This document shows, in pieces, positions 34,663 to 42,780 of a stretch of DNA of 60,671 nucleotides. The stretch spans positions 1 to 60,671 of the forward strand of contig DATMNI010000247.1 of assembly GCA_035570275.1 (NCBI GenBank), read 5' to 3'. The position numbers were made by a program, and so were the translations under genes. Every line of letters begins with the position of its first letter. Within the stretch, counting starts at the first letter, position 1. The notes beneath the pieces were generated by a model that was not told where the DNA came from, did no database searches, and was given only the letters and a program-made list of their open reading frames with translations. The stretch is from DATMNI01 sp035570275. GTDB taxonomy: Bacteria; Acidobacteriota; Terriglobia; Bryobacterales; Bryobacteraceae.

Positions 34663-35142
34663 CAAGCCTGAGCCGCTGAGAAGTATCACCGGGCCGCCTA
34701 CGATCGTGGAATAGCTGATGATGATGCCGGCGGCGCCGGCGGTGGCGCCGGTGGCCGCAGCCACGGTCATGTCATCAAATTCCCGTAACTCCGCGAGATT
34801 CGAGCTACCGCGTCTAAGAAACGCCATCTTTGTAAACCTGTCCGTGACGTAGAGATGGAAAAAGCCGACCCAGACCTTGCCTTCGTGTGGCCGGTCAATC
34901 TTCTTGATCCAGCCCTCGGGAGCCTCGCTTCCAGTCAGCTTCTTTGGCTGTGGCGTACGGCCGATGTGGCGAACGTTGACCTCGATGACGGGAGCGAGTG
35001 CAGGGCCAGAAGCGGCGGGTCGGTTGGCAGGAGAAGGCGCCAGGCAGGGATGCGTGGCTGCGTTCTTCGCCACGCCCGCACTATTAGGGACGAAGGGATG
35101 CGGCCGCAACTCTGCAATTGGGTGGGCTGTTTGCCCCGCCAC
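34297..35142 (-). CDS. Hypothetical membrane-anchored protein, probably truncated at the element junction
   Basis: The first part of this minus-strand frame (about 35142 down to 34670) reads like a real protein: GWIKKIDRPHEGKVWVGFFH, RFTKMAFLRRGSSNLAELRE and a hydrophobic stretch TVAAATGATAGAAGIIISYS. It has no recognised family. Below about 34662 the frame runs antisense through the end of the hipA-like gene, so the original 3' end was probably replaced when that gene arrived. The GTG start at 35142 lacks a good ribosome site. Confidence 0.35.
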   Translation of the reverse strand: MAGQTAHPIAELRPHPFVPNSAGVAKNAATHPCLAPSPANRPAASGPALAPVIEVNVRHIGRTPQPKKLTGSEAPEGWIKKIDRPHEGKVWVGFFHLYVTDRFTKMAFLRRGSSNLAELREFDDMTVAAATGATAGAAGIIISYSTIVGGPVILLSGSGLSGHAFDAPSTKFKHLFRHLLRFAGEFDVFGHCDTIDRSAQPLQEVVQSGFGVARTHARRRCQGLEICTAEIVVLTIELQCEAVVLELWEYAGCDGIVKRRHPHTAKLLLSGFCNLQQRHVF

Positions 35143-35164
35143 TACCTGTAAGTTATTAAAAAAA

Positions 35165-35190
35165 TTGGTCGGGGCGGGAGGATTCGAACC
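35165..35190. repeat. tRNA-Pro 3'-end (putative att site, right)
   Basis: The 26-bp segment shared with 31803-31828; it is the 3' terminus of the intact tRNA-Pro gene. Confidence 0.85.
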
Positions 35191-35242
35191 TCCGACCTCC
35201 TGGTCCCGAACCAGGCGCGATACCAGGCTTCGCTACGCCCCG
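35166..35242 (-). tRNA. tRNA-Pro (anticodon CGG)
   Basis: Minus strand. Acceptor CGGGGCG pairs with CGCCCCG, the anticodon stem CCTGG/CCAGG encloses loop TTCGGGA, and the T arm is GGAGG-TTCGAAT-CCTCC. Discriminator A and the CCA end are encoded (plus-strand TGGT at 35166-35169). An A/T-run just beyond the 3' end can serve as terminator. Its 3' half is duplicated at 31803. Confidence 0.96.
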
Positions 35243-35320
35243 ACGAAAACAGTGAACTAGCCCGATTGCGGCTAACCCGAAACCAGTATAACATTCCGGC
35301 GCGCCGGCACGGTACCATCG

Positions 35321-35366
35321 GTTTCGATGGGGGTTTCGATGGGGGTTTCGATGGGGGGTTCGATGG
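35321..35366 (+). repeat. 12-bp tandem repeat carrying the selA start codons
   Basis: GTTTCGATGGGG repeated at 35321, 35333 and 35345 with an imperfect fourth copy at 35357. Each copy holds an ATG (35327, 35339, 35351, 35363), all in frame with selA, and a G-run that can act as a weak ribosome site for the next ATG. Confidence 0.9.
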
Positions 35367-36736
35367 ACCAGAGCCAAAGGCTGCGGGACCTGCCCGCCGT
35401 TCATGAGTTGCTCGATCGCCTTGCCCCAGAGTTGGCCCGCTTTCCGCGCACCGTGGTGGTGGCCGGGATTCGGCAGGTGCTGGAGGACATGCGGGCCGAA
35501 ATCGCGGCGGGCCGGGCCAGCGGGGGTGGCGTCGAAGCCCGCGTCCAACAGGCACTGGCGGCGCTGGAAACACCCTCGCTTCGCCACGTCATCAACGCGA
35601 CCGGCGTGGTTTTGCACACCAACCTCGGGCGCGCGCCTTTGGGCGCGATGACGGTGCTGCCGGGCTATACCAATCTGGAATACGACCTGGCGGCCGGGCG
35701 CCGCGGCCAACGCGACGTCCACGCGGGCGCGCTGCTGGAGCGCCTCCTCGGGGCGCCCGCCATCGCGGTCAACAACAATGCGGCCGCGGTTTTCCTGGCG
35801 CTGAACGAACTGGCGGCCGCGGGTGAGGTGGTGGTCTCGCGCGGGGAACTGATCGAGATCGGCGACGGCTTCCGCATCCCCGAAATCATGGCGCGCTCCG
35901 GGGCCGTGCTGCGCGAGGTGGGAACTACCAACCGCACCCGGATCGCCGATTACCGCGCGGCCATCAACCAGCACACCCGCCTGCTGATGCGTGTGCATCC
36001 CAGCAACTTCCGGATGACCGGCTTCACGGCGCGCGCCGGGTTGGAGGAATTAGTGGCGCTGGGGCGCGAGCACAACATCCCGGTTTACGAGGACCTGGGC
36101 AGCGGCTGTCTGGTGGACTTGAAACCGTTCGGCATCGACGAGCCCCTGGTATCGGAGAGCCTGAAGACCGGCGTGGACCTGGTTTCGTTCAGCGGCGACA
36201 AACTGATGGGCGGTCCGCAGGCCGGCGTTCTGGCCGGCTCACCGGCGATGGTCACGCGGCTCCGCCGCAATCCGCTCTTCCGCGCCCTGCGCCTCGACAA
36301 AGTAATGTACCAGGCGCTGGAAAACACCTTGCGAAATCTGCTGTTGGAACGTTGGGAATGCCTGCCGGCGCTGGCAATGCTGCGGCAGACGGCGGACCAG
36401 ATTCGCGCGCGCGCCCGGGCGCTTCTGGCGCGGATGCCCGAGGTGCCCGCCGCCATCGTTCCGGGTGAATCCGTGATCGGCGGCGGGGCCACGCCCGAGC
36501 AGGCCATTCCTACCTGGCTGATCGCCGTCGAGTGCCCCGACGTGATGGCGGTGGAACGGATGCTGCGCGCCGGCGACCCGCCCGCGGTGGTTCCGGCTCT
36601 TGTTCCGGCTTTGGTTCCGGTTGTCGCGCGGATCGAAGACGGCAAACTGATACTGGATTTGCGGACGGTGTTTCCGGCGGAAGAAGAGCTGTTGGCAGGC
36701 GCGCTGCTTCACGCTCTACTTCACGCCCGTTCCTGA
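35363..36736 (+). CDS. selA: L-seryl-tRNA(Sec) selenium transferase (SelA)
   Basis: About 457 residues from the ATG at 35363 (MDQSQRLRDLPAVHELLDRL), the position expected for SelA; three earlier in-frame ATGs come from a 12-bp repeat and would add GVSM-type residues. Family blocks: INATGVVLHTNLGRAPL, NNNAAAVFLALNELA, SRGELIEIGDGFRIPEIM, EVGTTNRTR and the PLP lysine SFSGDKLMGGPQAG. It converts Ser-tRNA(Sec) to Sec-tRNA(Sec) with selenophosphate, so this organism probably makes selenoproteins. No selB, selC or selD is in the window. A VPALVPALVP stretch near the C-terminus comes from another 12-bp repeat. Its 3' end overlaps the tail of efp by 16 bp. Confidence 0.95.
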   Translation: MDQSQRLRDLPAVHELLDRLAPELARFPRTVVVAGIRQVLEDMRAEIAAGRASGGGVEARVQQALAALETPSLRHVINATGVVLHTNLGRAPLGAMTVLPGYTNLEYDLAAGRRGQRDVHAGALLERLLGAPAIAVNNNAAAVFLALNELAAAGEVVVSRGELIEIGDGFRIPEIMARSGAVLREVGTTNRTRIADYRAAINQHTRLLMRVHPSNFRMTGFTARAGLEELVALGREHNIPVYEDLGSGCLVDLKPFGIDEPLVSESLKTGVDLVSFSGDKLMGGPQAGVLAGSPAMVTRLRRNPLFRALRLDKVMYQALENTLRNLLLERWECLPALAMLRQTADQIRARARALLARMPEVPAAIVPGESVIGGGATPEQAIPTWLIAVECPDVMAVERMLRAGDPPAVVPALVPALVPVVARIEDGKLILDLRTVFPAEEELLAGALLHALLHARS

Positions 36737-37278
36737 TAGGTGCCTTCGGCCGTGTTGACCTTGATCTTCTCGCCTTCGACGATGAAGGCCGGCACCTGAA
36801 CCATCAGCCCGGTTTCCATCTTGGCGGGCTTAGTGACGTTAGAGACCGTGGAGCCCCTCAGGCTGGGCTCGGTCTCGACCACGGTCATATCCACGGTAGC
36901 CGGAAGTTCCACGCCGATGGGCTTGCCTTCGTAAAATTCCACCTTGACCTTCAGTTGTGGAATCAGGTACTGCGTGGCGTCCCCCAGCAGATCCTTCATA
37001 AGGTGCATCTGCTCATAGTTCTCGGTGTTCATGAAATAGTAGTACTCGCCATCGTCGTACAGGTACTCCATTTCCTGCTCGTCCAGCAGGGCCCTTTCGA
37101 CCTTGTCTTCCGAAGAGAACCGGTTCTCCATCATGCTGCCGGTGCGCAGGCTCCGCATCTTGGCTTGCACGAAGCCGCGAAGGTTGCCGGGCGTGCGGTG
37201 ATTTACGCTGAAAATCGAGTACAGCTCGTTGTTGTACTTGATCACCATGCCCGGGCGCATTTGTGTCGATGAAATCAT
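36721..37278 (-). CDS. efp: Elongation factor P (EF-P)
   Basis: 185 residues, three OB-type beta-barrels, full length. KOW-like N-terminus (MISSTQMRPGMVIKYNNELY), the EF-P central domain (LIPQLKVKVEFYEGKPIGVE, LPATVDMTVVETEPSLRGST) and the C-terminus AKMETGLMVQVPAFIVEGEK. EF-P relieves ribosome stalling at polyproline. The loop tip normally PGKGQAF reads PGNLRGF, so Asn replaces the usually modified Lys and no Lys or Arg sits at that exact position. It is tail-to-tail with selA. Confidence 0.95.
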   Translation of the reverse strand: MISSTQMRPGMVIKYNNELYSIFSVNHRTPGNLRGFVQAKMRSLRTGSMMENRFSSEDKVERALLDEQEMEYLYDDGEYYYFMNTENYEQMHLMKDLLGDATQYLIPQLKVKVEFYEGKPIGVELPATVDMTVVETEPSLRGSTVSNVTKPAKMETGLMVQVPAFIVEGEKIKVNTAEGTYQERA

Positions 37279-37329
37279 GAAACTCCAATTAGGTAACTTG
37301 GCTTTACAGAAGCCTTAGTATAGCAAGCC

Positions 37330-38529
37330 TCAGAAGGGCAGGATTTCTTCCCGGATGGGGTCGAAGTCGATGCGCCGCTTCTGCATGTACGAAATGTTGC
37401 CCAGGTGCGAAGCCTGCGCCGACCGGTGGCCGATCAACACGTCCCCGTTCGGCAACTTCCGAGTTTTCACGCAATCCAGGAAGTTCTCCACGTGGTCCAT
37501 GTCGATGTTGCTGGAAGCCTTGACGTCGACGGGCTGGGCGTTGCGGCCCACGGGCGTAAACGTGTAGTGTCCCCGGTCGATGTAAAGCTTGCCCAGCGTG
37601 CCGCAAAACTCGATGCCCGCGCCGGTGACGCCCGGAACCAGCGTGGCTTCGAACGTCGCCGTCAGATCCTTCGGGTATTCGTTCAGCACGTTGATGGTGT
37701 CCGGAGCCGTGCGTCCGTCTTTATAGTTGTAAACGCCGCCCGCGGCCTGAGAGGAGATGGGGACGTCCTGCCCGAGGAACATGTGGACCACGTCGATCCA
37801 GTGCGTGAACAGGTCGGTCACCTGGCCGCCGCCGAAATCGAGATAGGCGCGCCAATTCCAGTATTGCTGCGGATCCCAATCGCGCCACTTCAAAGGTCCC
37901 AGGAAGTGTGCCCAGTCCAGGTTGGAGGGCTGCTGCTTCAGCGAGTCCGGCGCCTTGCGCAGATGGTAGCCGTTGCCGTGCCACCAGGTGCGCGCCAGGG
38001 TGACCTTGCCGAGTTTGCCGCCATCCACGTACTCCTGTTTAGCTGCGATATAGTGCTTGCCGGAGCGCTGCTGCATGCCCACCTGGCAGACGCGGTTGTT
38101 GATCCGCGCGGCCTTGACGATCAGCGGTCCTTCCTCCAGCGTGCGTGTGAGCGGCTTCTCGACATAGACATCCTTGCCGGCATTGAGGGCGTCGATGGCA
38201 ACCACGGCATGCCAGTGGTCGGGGACGCCGATCACGGCGACATCCAGTTCTTTGGTCTCCACCAGCTTGCGATGGTCCGTGAAGCTCTTGGCTGCAGGCC
38301 ACTGGGTTTTGGCCTGATCGACATTGTTCCCGTAGATGTCGCACACGGCCGCCACATCGGCCTTGCCGGTTTTGACAAAGTTTCCGGTGTCGTACCGGCC
38401 GCGCTCGCCACAGCCGATCAGGCCGACCTGAATCCGGTCATTGGCGCCGAAGACGCGGGAATACGAAAGGGCGGTCATGGCGGTAGCGCCGCCGAGAAAA
38501 GCTCTGCGTGGAACTGGAGTTTCGGACAT
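37330..38529 (-). CDS. Tat-exported Gfo/Idh/MocA family oxidoreductase
   Basis: 399 residues from the ATG at 38529, which is followed by a Tat-type leader (VPRRAFLGGATAMTALSYSR). Rossmann NAD(P) domain: QVGLIGCGERGRYDTGNF, DVAAVCDIYG, VAVIGVPDHWHAVVAIDALN, and the conserved EKPLTRT (catalytic Lys). The C-terminal domain carries GGQVTDLFTHWIDVVHMF. Members oxidise or epimerise sugars and related polyols; substrate here is unknown. Export in folded form with bound cofactor fits a Tat leader. It stands alone between efp and a 460-bp region. Confidence 0.9.
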   Translation of the reverse strand: MSETPVPRRAFLGGATAMTALSYSRVFGANDRIQVGLIGCGERGRYDTGNFVKTGKADVAAVCDIYGNNVDQAKTQWPAAKSFTDHRKLVETKELDVAVIGVPDHWHAVVAIDALNAGKDVYVEKPLTRTLEEGPLIVKAARINNRVCQVGMQQRSGKHYIAAKQEYVDGGKLGKVTLARTWWHGNGYHLRKAPDSLKQQPSNLDWAHFLGPLKWRDWDPQQYWNWRAYLDFGGGQVTDLFTHWIDVVHMFLGQDVPISSQAAGGVYNYKDGRTAPDTINVLNEYPKDLTATFEATLVPGVTGAGIEFCGTLGKLYIDRGHYTFTPVGRNAQPVDVKASSNIDMDHVENFLDCVKTRKLPNGDVLIGHRSAQASHLGNISYMQKRRIDFDPIREEILPF

Positions 38530-38933
38530 GGCTAGATTATATAGCAATGCGCGTGCCGCAATAGGCCGGCAACCGCGCCATCGCCGCCGCCAACCGCCCG
38601 GTGTGCGGCAGAATCAGCCGCTGGTGGACCTTCCGCCTGACGCGCCACTCGCCAACAGACCGCCGCCTTCCATATAAGGAGGGACACAGGATCAGGAGGG
38701 AAACAGCGCGAGGGCTTCGAGGGCATCCCGCTGGTTAACGCCATCGTAGGGGAGGCGGCCCAATTGGGGTAGAGGCAGAACCGGCTTTCCGATGGCCGGC
38801 CGCCGCGCGGACTGCGCTTCTTTTCGAGCCGCTTTGCGAAGGCGACTTCGCCTGGCAACCCACTCCGAATTGAATGTGAGTAGCCGGACTTTTCGACTTC
38901 CGAGGATTGGGAGTTAGTAAGTCGCCGGCCGGG
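38530..38933. other. Intergenic region without a supported gene
   Basis: A small minus-strand frame (38532-38858) exists but its composition is not convincing. I see no RNA, promoter or other element I can defend here. Confidence 0.4.
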
Positions 38934-38999
38934 AGCTAACCGGGCTTGGGCTAACCGGCTTGGGCTAACCGGCTTGGGCTAACCGGGCTTGGGCTAAGC
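38934..38999 (-). repeat. 14-15-bp tandem repeat at end of NIF3-like gene
   Basis: GGGCTTGGGCTAACC-type units repeated about four times with 14-15 bp period. The stop codon of the minus-strand gene lies in the last unit (38994). Confidence 0.8.
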
Positions 39000-39878
39000 G
39001 GGCCGCCAGAAGGGCTCGGCGGCGGGGACGAACTCGATGGGGACTTCCGTGATGAAGCCCTTCAGCCAGTCGGCGCAGTACTTCATCCCGGCCTGCTCCG
39101 ACACCACGTGGCCGAGCACGATGAGCGCCTTCTTCTTGCCGGATGCGATCATGTCCTGCGCGTATTCCACCAGTTCCCACTCGTGGGTTTCTCCGAGCAC
39201 CAGGACATCCACGTCCGGCCGCGAGAGAAACGGGATGCCCGGCATGAGGCTCACATTGCCCCAACTGGCGATGACGCGATGGATCGGCAGGTTGGGGTCG
39301 CCCACGACACGCATCGTCCGAATCTTGAGGCGCGACTGCATGGCCTGCGCGAACCGGGCGAGCGGTGTGCCGGGAAACGTGAAGAGGCGCGGGTTTTCGG
39401 GATCGGCATTCTTCTCCCAGCTCAATTCGCGGACCATGCCGGTGGCGATGCCATCGGGGCGGCGGGCGTGCCAATGGTCGTGGAAGTGGAACGACACCAT
39501 GTTGTGCCGGCGCAGGAAATCGAGCTTGAACTGGTAGGTGGCGTCCTGGGTGAGGTTGTCGGTGCGGTCCTGGTGAGTGTAGAACGTCGGCTCATGGGTG
39601 ATCACCATATTCTGCCCGGAGGCGGCAGCGCGCTGGACCACATCGAGGGTCGCCATCATGGTGACGGCGATGCCTTTCACTGGTGTCTCCGCAGTCCCGG
39701 CAACGATTCTGTCGACGGTTTGGGCGAGCCAGGGAATGGCCACGTTCTGCTGGATGCGTTCGATCACCTGGCCCGCGGTGAGCGGCGGGTTTGTGTCTTG
39801 GGGGCGGACGGAGGGTTGCGTGGCGATGGCGGCGCCGGTCAGCATGAGCCTGCGGCGGGAGAGGGGGCTGGAGGGCAT
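38994..39878 (-). CDS. NIF3-like dinuclear metal-centre protein with RR leader
   Basis: 294 residues from the ATG at 39878, which starts a leader with SRRRLMLTGAAIA. The NIF3-like fold shows VKGIAVTMMATLDVVQRAAA, VITHEPTFY (metal His) and SFHFHDHWHA (His-rich), VLVLGETHEWELVEYAQDMI and late GHVVSEQAGMKYCADWL. NIF3-like proteins form hexamers with a two-metal site; substrates are debated. The apparent export leader is uncommon for the family. The 3' end is embedded in a tandem repeat, and a fragment of the MITE-like repeat lies just upstream at 39904. Confidence 0.75.
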   Translation of the reverse strand: MPSSPLSRRRLMLTGAAIATQPSVRPQDTNPPLTAGQVIERIQQNVAIPWLAQTVDRIVAGTAETPVKGIAVTMMATLDVVQRAAASGQNMVITHEPTFYTHQDRTDNLTQDATYQFKLDFLRRHNMVSFHFHDHWHARRPDGIATGMVRELSWEKNADPENPRLFTFPGTPLARFAQAMQSRLKIRTMRVVGDPNLPIHRVIASWGNVSLMPGIPFLSRPDVDVLVLGETHEWELVEYAQDMIASGKKKALIVLGHVVSEQAGMKYCADWLKGFITEVPIEFVPAAEPFWRPA

Positions 39879-39903
39879 GGGACAGGATTCTATCACGGGG
39901 CGC

Positions 39904-39936
39904 GGCAGGCGGATTAGCAATCCGCCGCGGATTAAC
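39904..39936. repeat. Fragment of palindromic MITE-like repeat, copy 4
   Basis: GGCAGGCGGATTAGCAATCC then GCCGCGGATTAACC; matches the core palindrome of copies at 11534, 22363 and 51285 but lacks the ends. Confidence 0.65.
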
Positions 39937-40015
39937 CGATTTCAGTCACCGCTGGCCAACGCGGCGAACCCACCCGCCACTTCTTACAGCGGCACGGTAG
40001 ACTTTCCGCAAAATC

Positions 40016-40047
40016 CGCTGGGGGCCCGAGGGGAAACGCCCCCAGCG
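40016..40047 (-). terminator. Terminator for the M56/BlaR1-like gene
   Basis: Perfect 10-bp stem CGCTGGGGGC (40016-40025) / GCCCCCAGCG (40038-40047) with a 12-nt loop; on the minus strand it is followed by GATTTT, 13 bp beyond the gene's stop. Confidence 0.8.
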
Positions 40048-40060
40048 AAAATACGTAAGG

Positions 40061-42205
40061 TTACTGGTTCGCAAACAAAATCTGCACCTTTGTTTTGGTT
40101 CTCGCGGACTGCGGCGGATAGGTCCATTGGCGGACGGCCTCGAGTGCCGCCGGTATCAATAAGGGGTGGCCAGTGGCGGCCCAGAGTTCATCTACATGGC
40201 CATCCTGACGAACGGTCGCAACCAGGGTTACCGTTCCCGAGATCCCGGCTTGCTTGGCCAGGGGCGGATAGACCGGGTTTACTTGTGTGAGCGGCTGCAG
40301 TTCCGGCAGGGCTTGGGCGAGCGCGGCGCCGGCAGATGCGGGCGGGGGCGGAGGCGGCGGTGGTGGGGGCGGGGCGAAGGCCGGGGGCGCGGGAGGCGGA
40401 CCATCCACATTGATCGTTGCCGCCTCGGGCTGCGGGTCCAGTTGTTTGCGCAGACTTTGGCCATTGCGGGCCTGCTGGCGCTTGGCGGCCAGCGCTTTCC
40501 CGACCCACTCGTCGGCCTTGGCCACCATGCCGGCGGATTCGGCGGCGGTATCCACGATACCGGATTCGATGCGGTACAGCAGGTTCATGTAGGCCATGGC
40601 ATCGGCGTAGTTGGGGTCGATGGCGAGCGCGACCTGGAGCATGCGGAAACCGTCTTCGATCCGGGACTGGTGCTGGTCGCGCAGTTTTTTGCGGGCACCG
40701 GCGTCCGGGATGATGCCCGGGTCCTGCGGCTTCATGCCGGCTGCCGTTCTGGCGTTCGCGTAGTCGGGGTAGACCAGCCGCCAATCTACGAAGGCGGCCG
40801 TGTAATAGGCGCCTTTGTCCTTCGGGTCGGCTTGAATTGCCTTCATAGCCCAGTCATGGGCTTCGCCAAATTGACTGGTGTTGACTGCCAGGCCCAGCAA
40901 GCCGTCGAGAGCCGGGGAATTCCGTGGCTCGCGAGTCAGAACGTCCAGATATTGCTGGCGTGCGGCAGCCAGCCAGGGAGCGGCGGACTGACCCGGCAGA
41001 GGCCTGGGTTCGCACTGCTGCAACAGGGCGTTGGCCAAGAACAGCTTCGGGTTGACGTTGGCCGGGTCCAGCTTCACGGCGTTCTCGAAGTTCTGCACCG
41101 CGGCCTGGAAATCGCCGCGATTGTAAGCGGCCTCCGCCAGTTTCATGGCCGCGCTGGCGCCGCCTTGCGCGCGGGCCGTAAGAGCCAGGCTGGAGGCGAG
41201 CACGGCGCAAATGGCTAGCGCCGAAAGTCCGGCGGCCAGCAGCAGGCGGGCGCGTTTCAGGTTGGCCACGGTCCGCTCGACACCGGGATGTTCAACCAGC
41301 CGCCGGATTCGCTCCTCCAGGATGTCGCCGTCGAAAACTCCGAGCCCGTAGCCGGGCCGCGGCATCGCCGTCATGCCGGTGGCGATGCTCATGATGGAGC
41401 GGGCGTAGACCCCGGCATCCAGAAGCCGATGCGTGACCAGTTCGTCGCAGGCCATCTCGCGCGTCCGTTCGATGCTGCGATGGATCAGCCAGGCCGCGGG
41501 GTGGAAACTCACCGGCAGATACAGCAACTCATAGACCAGGTTGCAGGCGAAATCGCGCCGGGCGATATGCGCCATTTCGTGGCCGATGGCGGTGGTGAGC
41601 ACGTCTTCGGACGTCTCCGGGAGCAGGGAGTCCGGCAGGATGATGGTTCGGCCGGCGGCCACTGGCCCCGAGACCTGGCCGGAGGAGAGCAGTGCAACAC
41701 CGGTGAGACCGAACGCCTGCTGGCAGTGCCTCCACACATCTTCCACCAGAAGCGGCACGGCGCCGGCCTGCGCGTTCTGCCGTGTCTGCAGCGTTCTCAT
41801 GCAGGCCCACGCCAGGCGGGCCAGACGGAAGAGGACGAAGAGCAGATACGCGCCCACCAGGAAGGTGGCGGTGGTTTCGGCAAAGGAGACCGTTCGGGAA
41901 CGCGCCGCGGGCGCGGCAGGCGCGGGCGCGGCGGTGGGCTTGCCGGGCGTAGCCAGGGCGGGCGCCAGGTCCTGAACCGTGAAGGGGATGGCGAATTGCG
42001 GACCCGCGGCGGTTTCGCCGTTTCGGAGGCTGGCCAGGGGCAGCAGCGTCGCGGCCAGCAAAGCCGCCGCCCAGACGGCATGGCGGTGGCTGGCGGGGCC
42101 GTTGCGCATGAGCCGGCAGAACAGTGCCGCCAGGGCGGCGGCCAGGGGGATCTGCCAGATCGAATTCAGTAAGAAGGTAAGCAGATAGCGGCTAATCGTT
42201 TCCAT
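40061..42205 (-). CDS. M56 (BlaR1-like) membrane protease with TPR and TonB-like C-terminus
   Basis: About 714 residues from the ATG at 42205, overlapping the end of blaI by 14 bp. Four TMs bracket an M56 zinc protease (TTAIGHEMAHIARRDFACN, His-Glu-x-x-His). After TM four come TPRs (AMKLAEAAYNRGDFQAAVQN), a proline-rich linker (PPPPPPPPPPP) and a TonB-like C-terminal domain (NPVYPPLAKQAGISGTVTLV). In BlaR1/MecR1 the sensor is a penicillin-binding domain; here it is replaced by TPR plus TonB-C, so the signal is probably not a beta-lactam. The paired BlaI would be cleaved or displaced on signalling. Confidence 0.88.
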   Translation of the reverse strand: METISRYLLTFLLNSIWQIPLAAALAALFCRLMRNGPASHRHAVWAAALLAATLLPLASLRNGETAAGPQFAIPFTVQDLAPALATPGKPTAAPAPAAPAARSRTVSFAETTATFLVGAYLLFVLFRLARLAWACMRTLQTRQNAQAGAVPLLVEDVWRHCQQAFGLTGVALLSSGQVSGPVAAGRTIILPDSLLPETSEDVLTTAIGHEMAHIARRDFACNLVYELLYLPVSFHPAAWLIHRSIERTREMACDELVTHRLLDAGVYARSIMSIATGMTAMPRPGYGLGVFDGDILEERIRRLVEHPGVERTVANLKRARLLLAAGLSALAICAVLASSLALTARAQGGASAAMKLAEAAYNRGDFQAAVQNFENAVKLDPANVNPKLFLANALLQQCEPRPLPGQSAAPWLAAARQQYLDVLTREPRNSPALDGLLGLAVNTSQFGEAHDWAMKAIQADPKDKGAYYTAAFVDWRLVYPDYANARTAAGMKPQDPGIIPDAGARKKLRDQHQSRIEDGFRMLQVALAIDPNYADAMAYMNLLYRIESGIVDTAAESAGMVAKADEWVGKALAAKRQQARNGQSLRKQLDPQPEAATINVDGPPPAPPAFAPPPPPPPPPPPASAGAALAQALPELQPLTQVNPVYPPLAKQAGISGTVTLVATVRQDGHVDELWAATGHPLLIPAALEAVRQWTYPPQSARTKTKVQILFANQ

Positions 42206-42647
42206 GTGGCTCCTCGCTTCCATGTGGATCCCCAATAGTTTCCTCGACGGGGCGCTCGACCAGTTTCTGAATCTGCGCCAGTCTCTCCGGGGTCAAGTGA
42301 CGGGTTTTGACCAGGTTCAGCACCAGACCATCGGCTGAACCTCCAAAAAAGCGGTCAAGCATTTCGCCGACCGCTTGCGTAACGGCCTTCTGGCGGCTGA
42401 AAACGGGACGGTAAATGTAGGCGCGCTCCTTGAGCTGGCGCTTGACCTTACCCTTGCGATGCAGCACATTCAGCATGGTCTGCACGGTGGTATAGGCAAG
42501 CTCGCGGCCTTTGATTCCGGACGGGATGCCGGACTTGATGCCGGCCTGCACCGACTGAACGTTGGCGGGTCCGGTTTCCCACAGCACGTTCATGATCTCC
42601 AGTTCCAGAGGGGTGAGCGGCTGCTCGCGAGTTTTTCTTCTGGGCAA
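42192..42647 (-). CDS. BlaI/MecI family repressor
   Basis: 151 residues from a TTG at 42647 with a strong AGGAGG 5 nt upstream. Winged helix: PLTPLELEIMNVLWETGPAN, GRELAYTTVQTMLNVLHRKG, VKRQLKERAYIYRPVFSRQK, then a dimerisation helix. It controls its own operon with the M56 protein, whose start it overlaps. Two palindromic sites (42654-42671 and 42699-42710) bracket a promoter TTGACA-17-CATACT on the minus strand. A short GIKSGIPSGIKG repeat is present near residue 40, an unusual loop insertion. Confidence 0.9.
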   Translation of the reverse strand: MPRRKTREQPLTPLELEIMNVLWETGPANVQSVQAGIKSGIPSGIKGRELAYTTVQTMLNVLHRKGKVKRQLKERAYIYRPVFSRQKAVTQAVGEMLDRFFGGSADGLVLNLVKTRHLTPERLAQIQKLVERPVEETIGDPHGSEEPHGND

Positions 42648-42653
42648 CTTCGC

Positions 42654-42710
42654 CTCCTAAACAATTAGGAGTATGCGGCGGAATTCGAGGTTTGTCAACT
42701 AAAAGTTTAG
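42654..42710 (-). promoter_or_regulatory. BlaI promoter with two operator palindromes
   Basis: Minus strand: -35 TTGACA (complement 42693-42698), 17-bp spacer, -10 CATACT. Site 1 CTAAAAGTTTAG (42699-42710) lies just above -35; site 2 CTCCTAA-4-TTAGGAG (42654-42671) overlaps the -10/start region and the ribosome site. Confidence 0.7.
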
Positions 42711-42780
42711 GAGGCCGGGCGCGGCCTTTCCGGCCAGGCTGAATTGAGAGCCACGCGGGATTAGACGGAACCTTGCGTCG

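Noticed and set aside
34877..35260. Protein frame ending VGAGGFEPPTSWSRTRRDT
   Set aside because: This is the well-known spurious translation across a tRNA gene; the tRNA-Pro explains it.
35363..36736. In-frame TGA selenocysteine genes near selA
   Set aside because: No gene in the window shows an in-frame TGA flanked by conserved sequence, so no selenoprotein was called.
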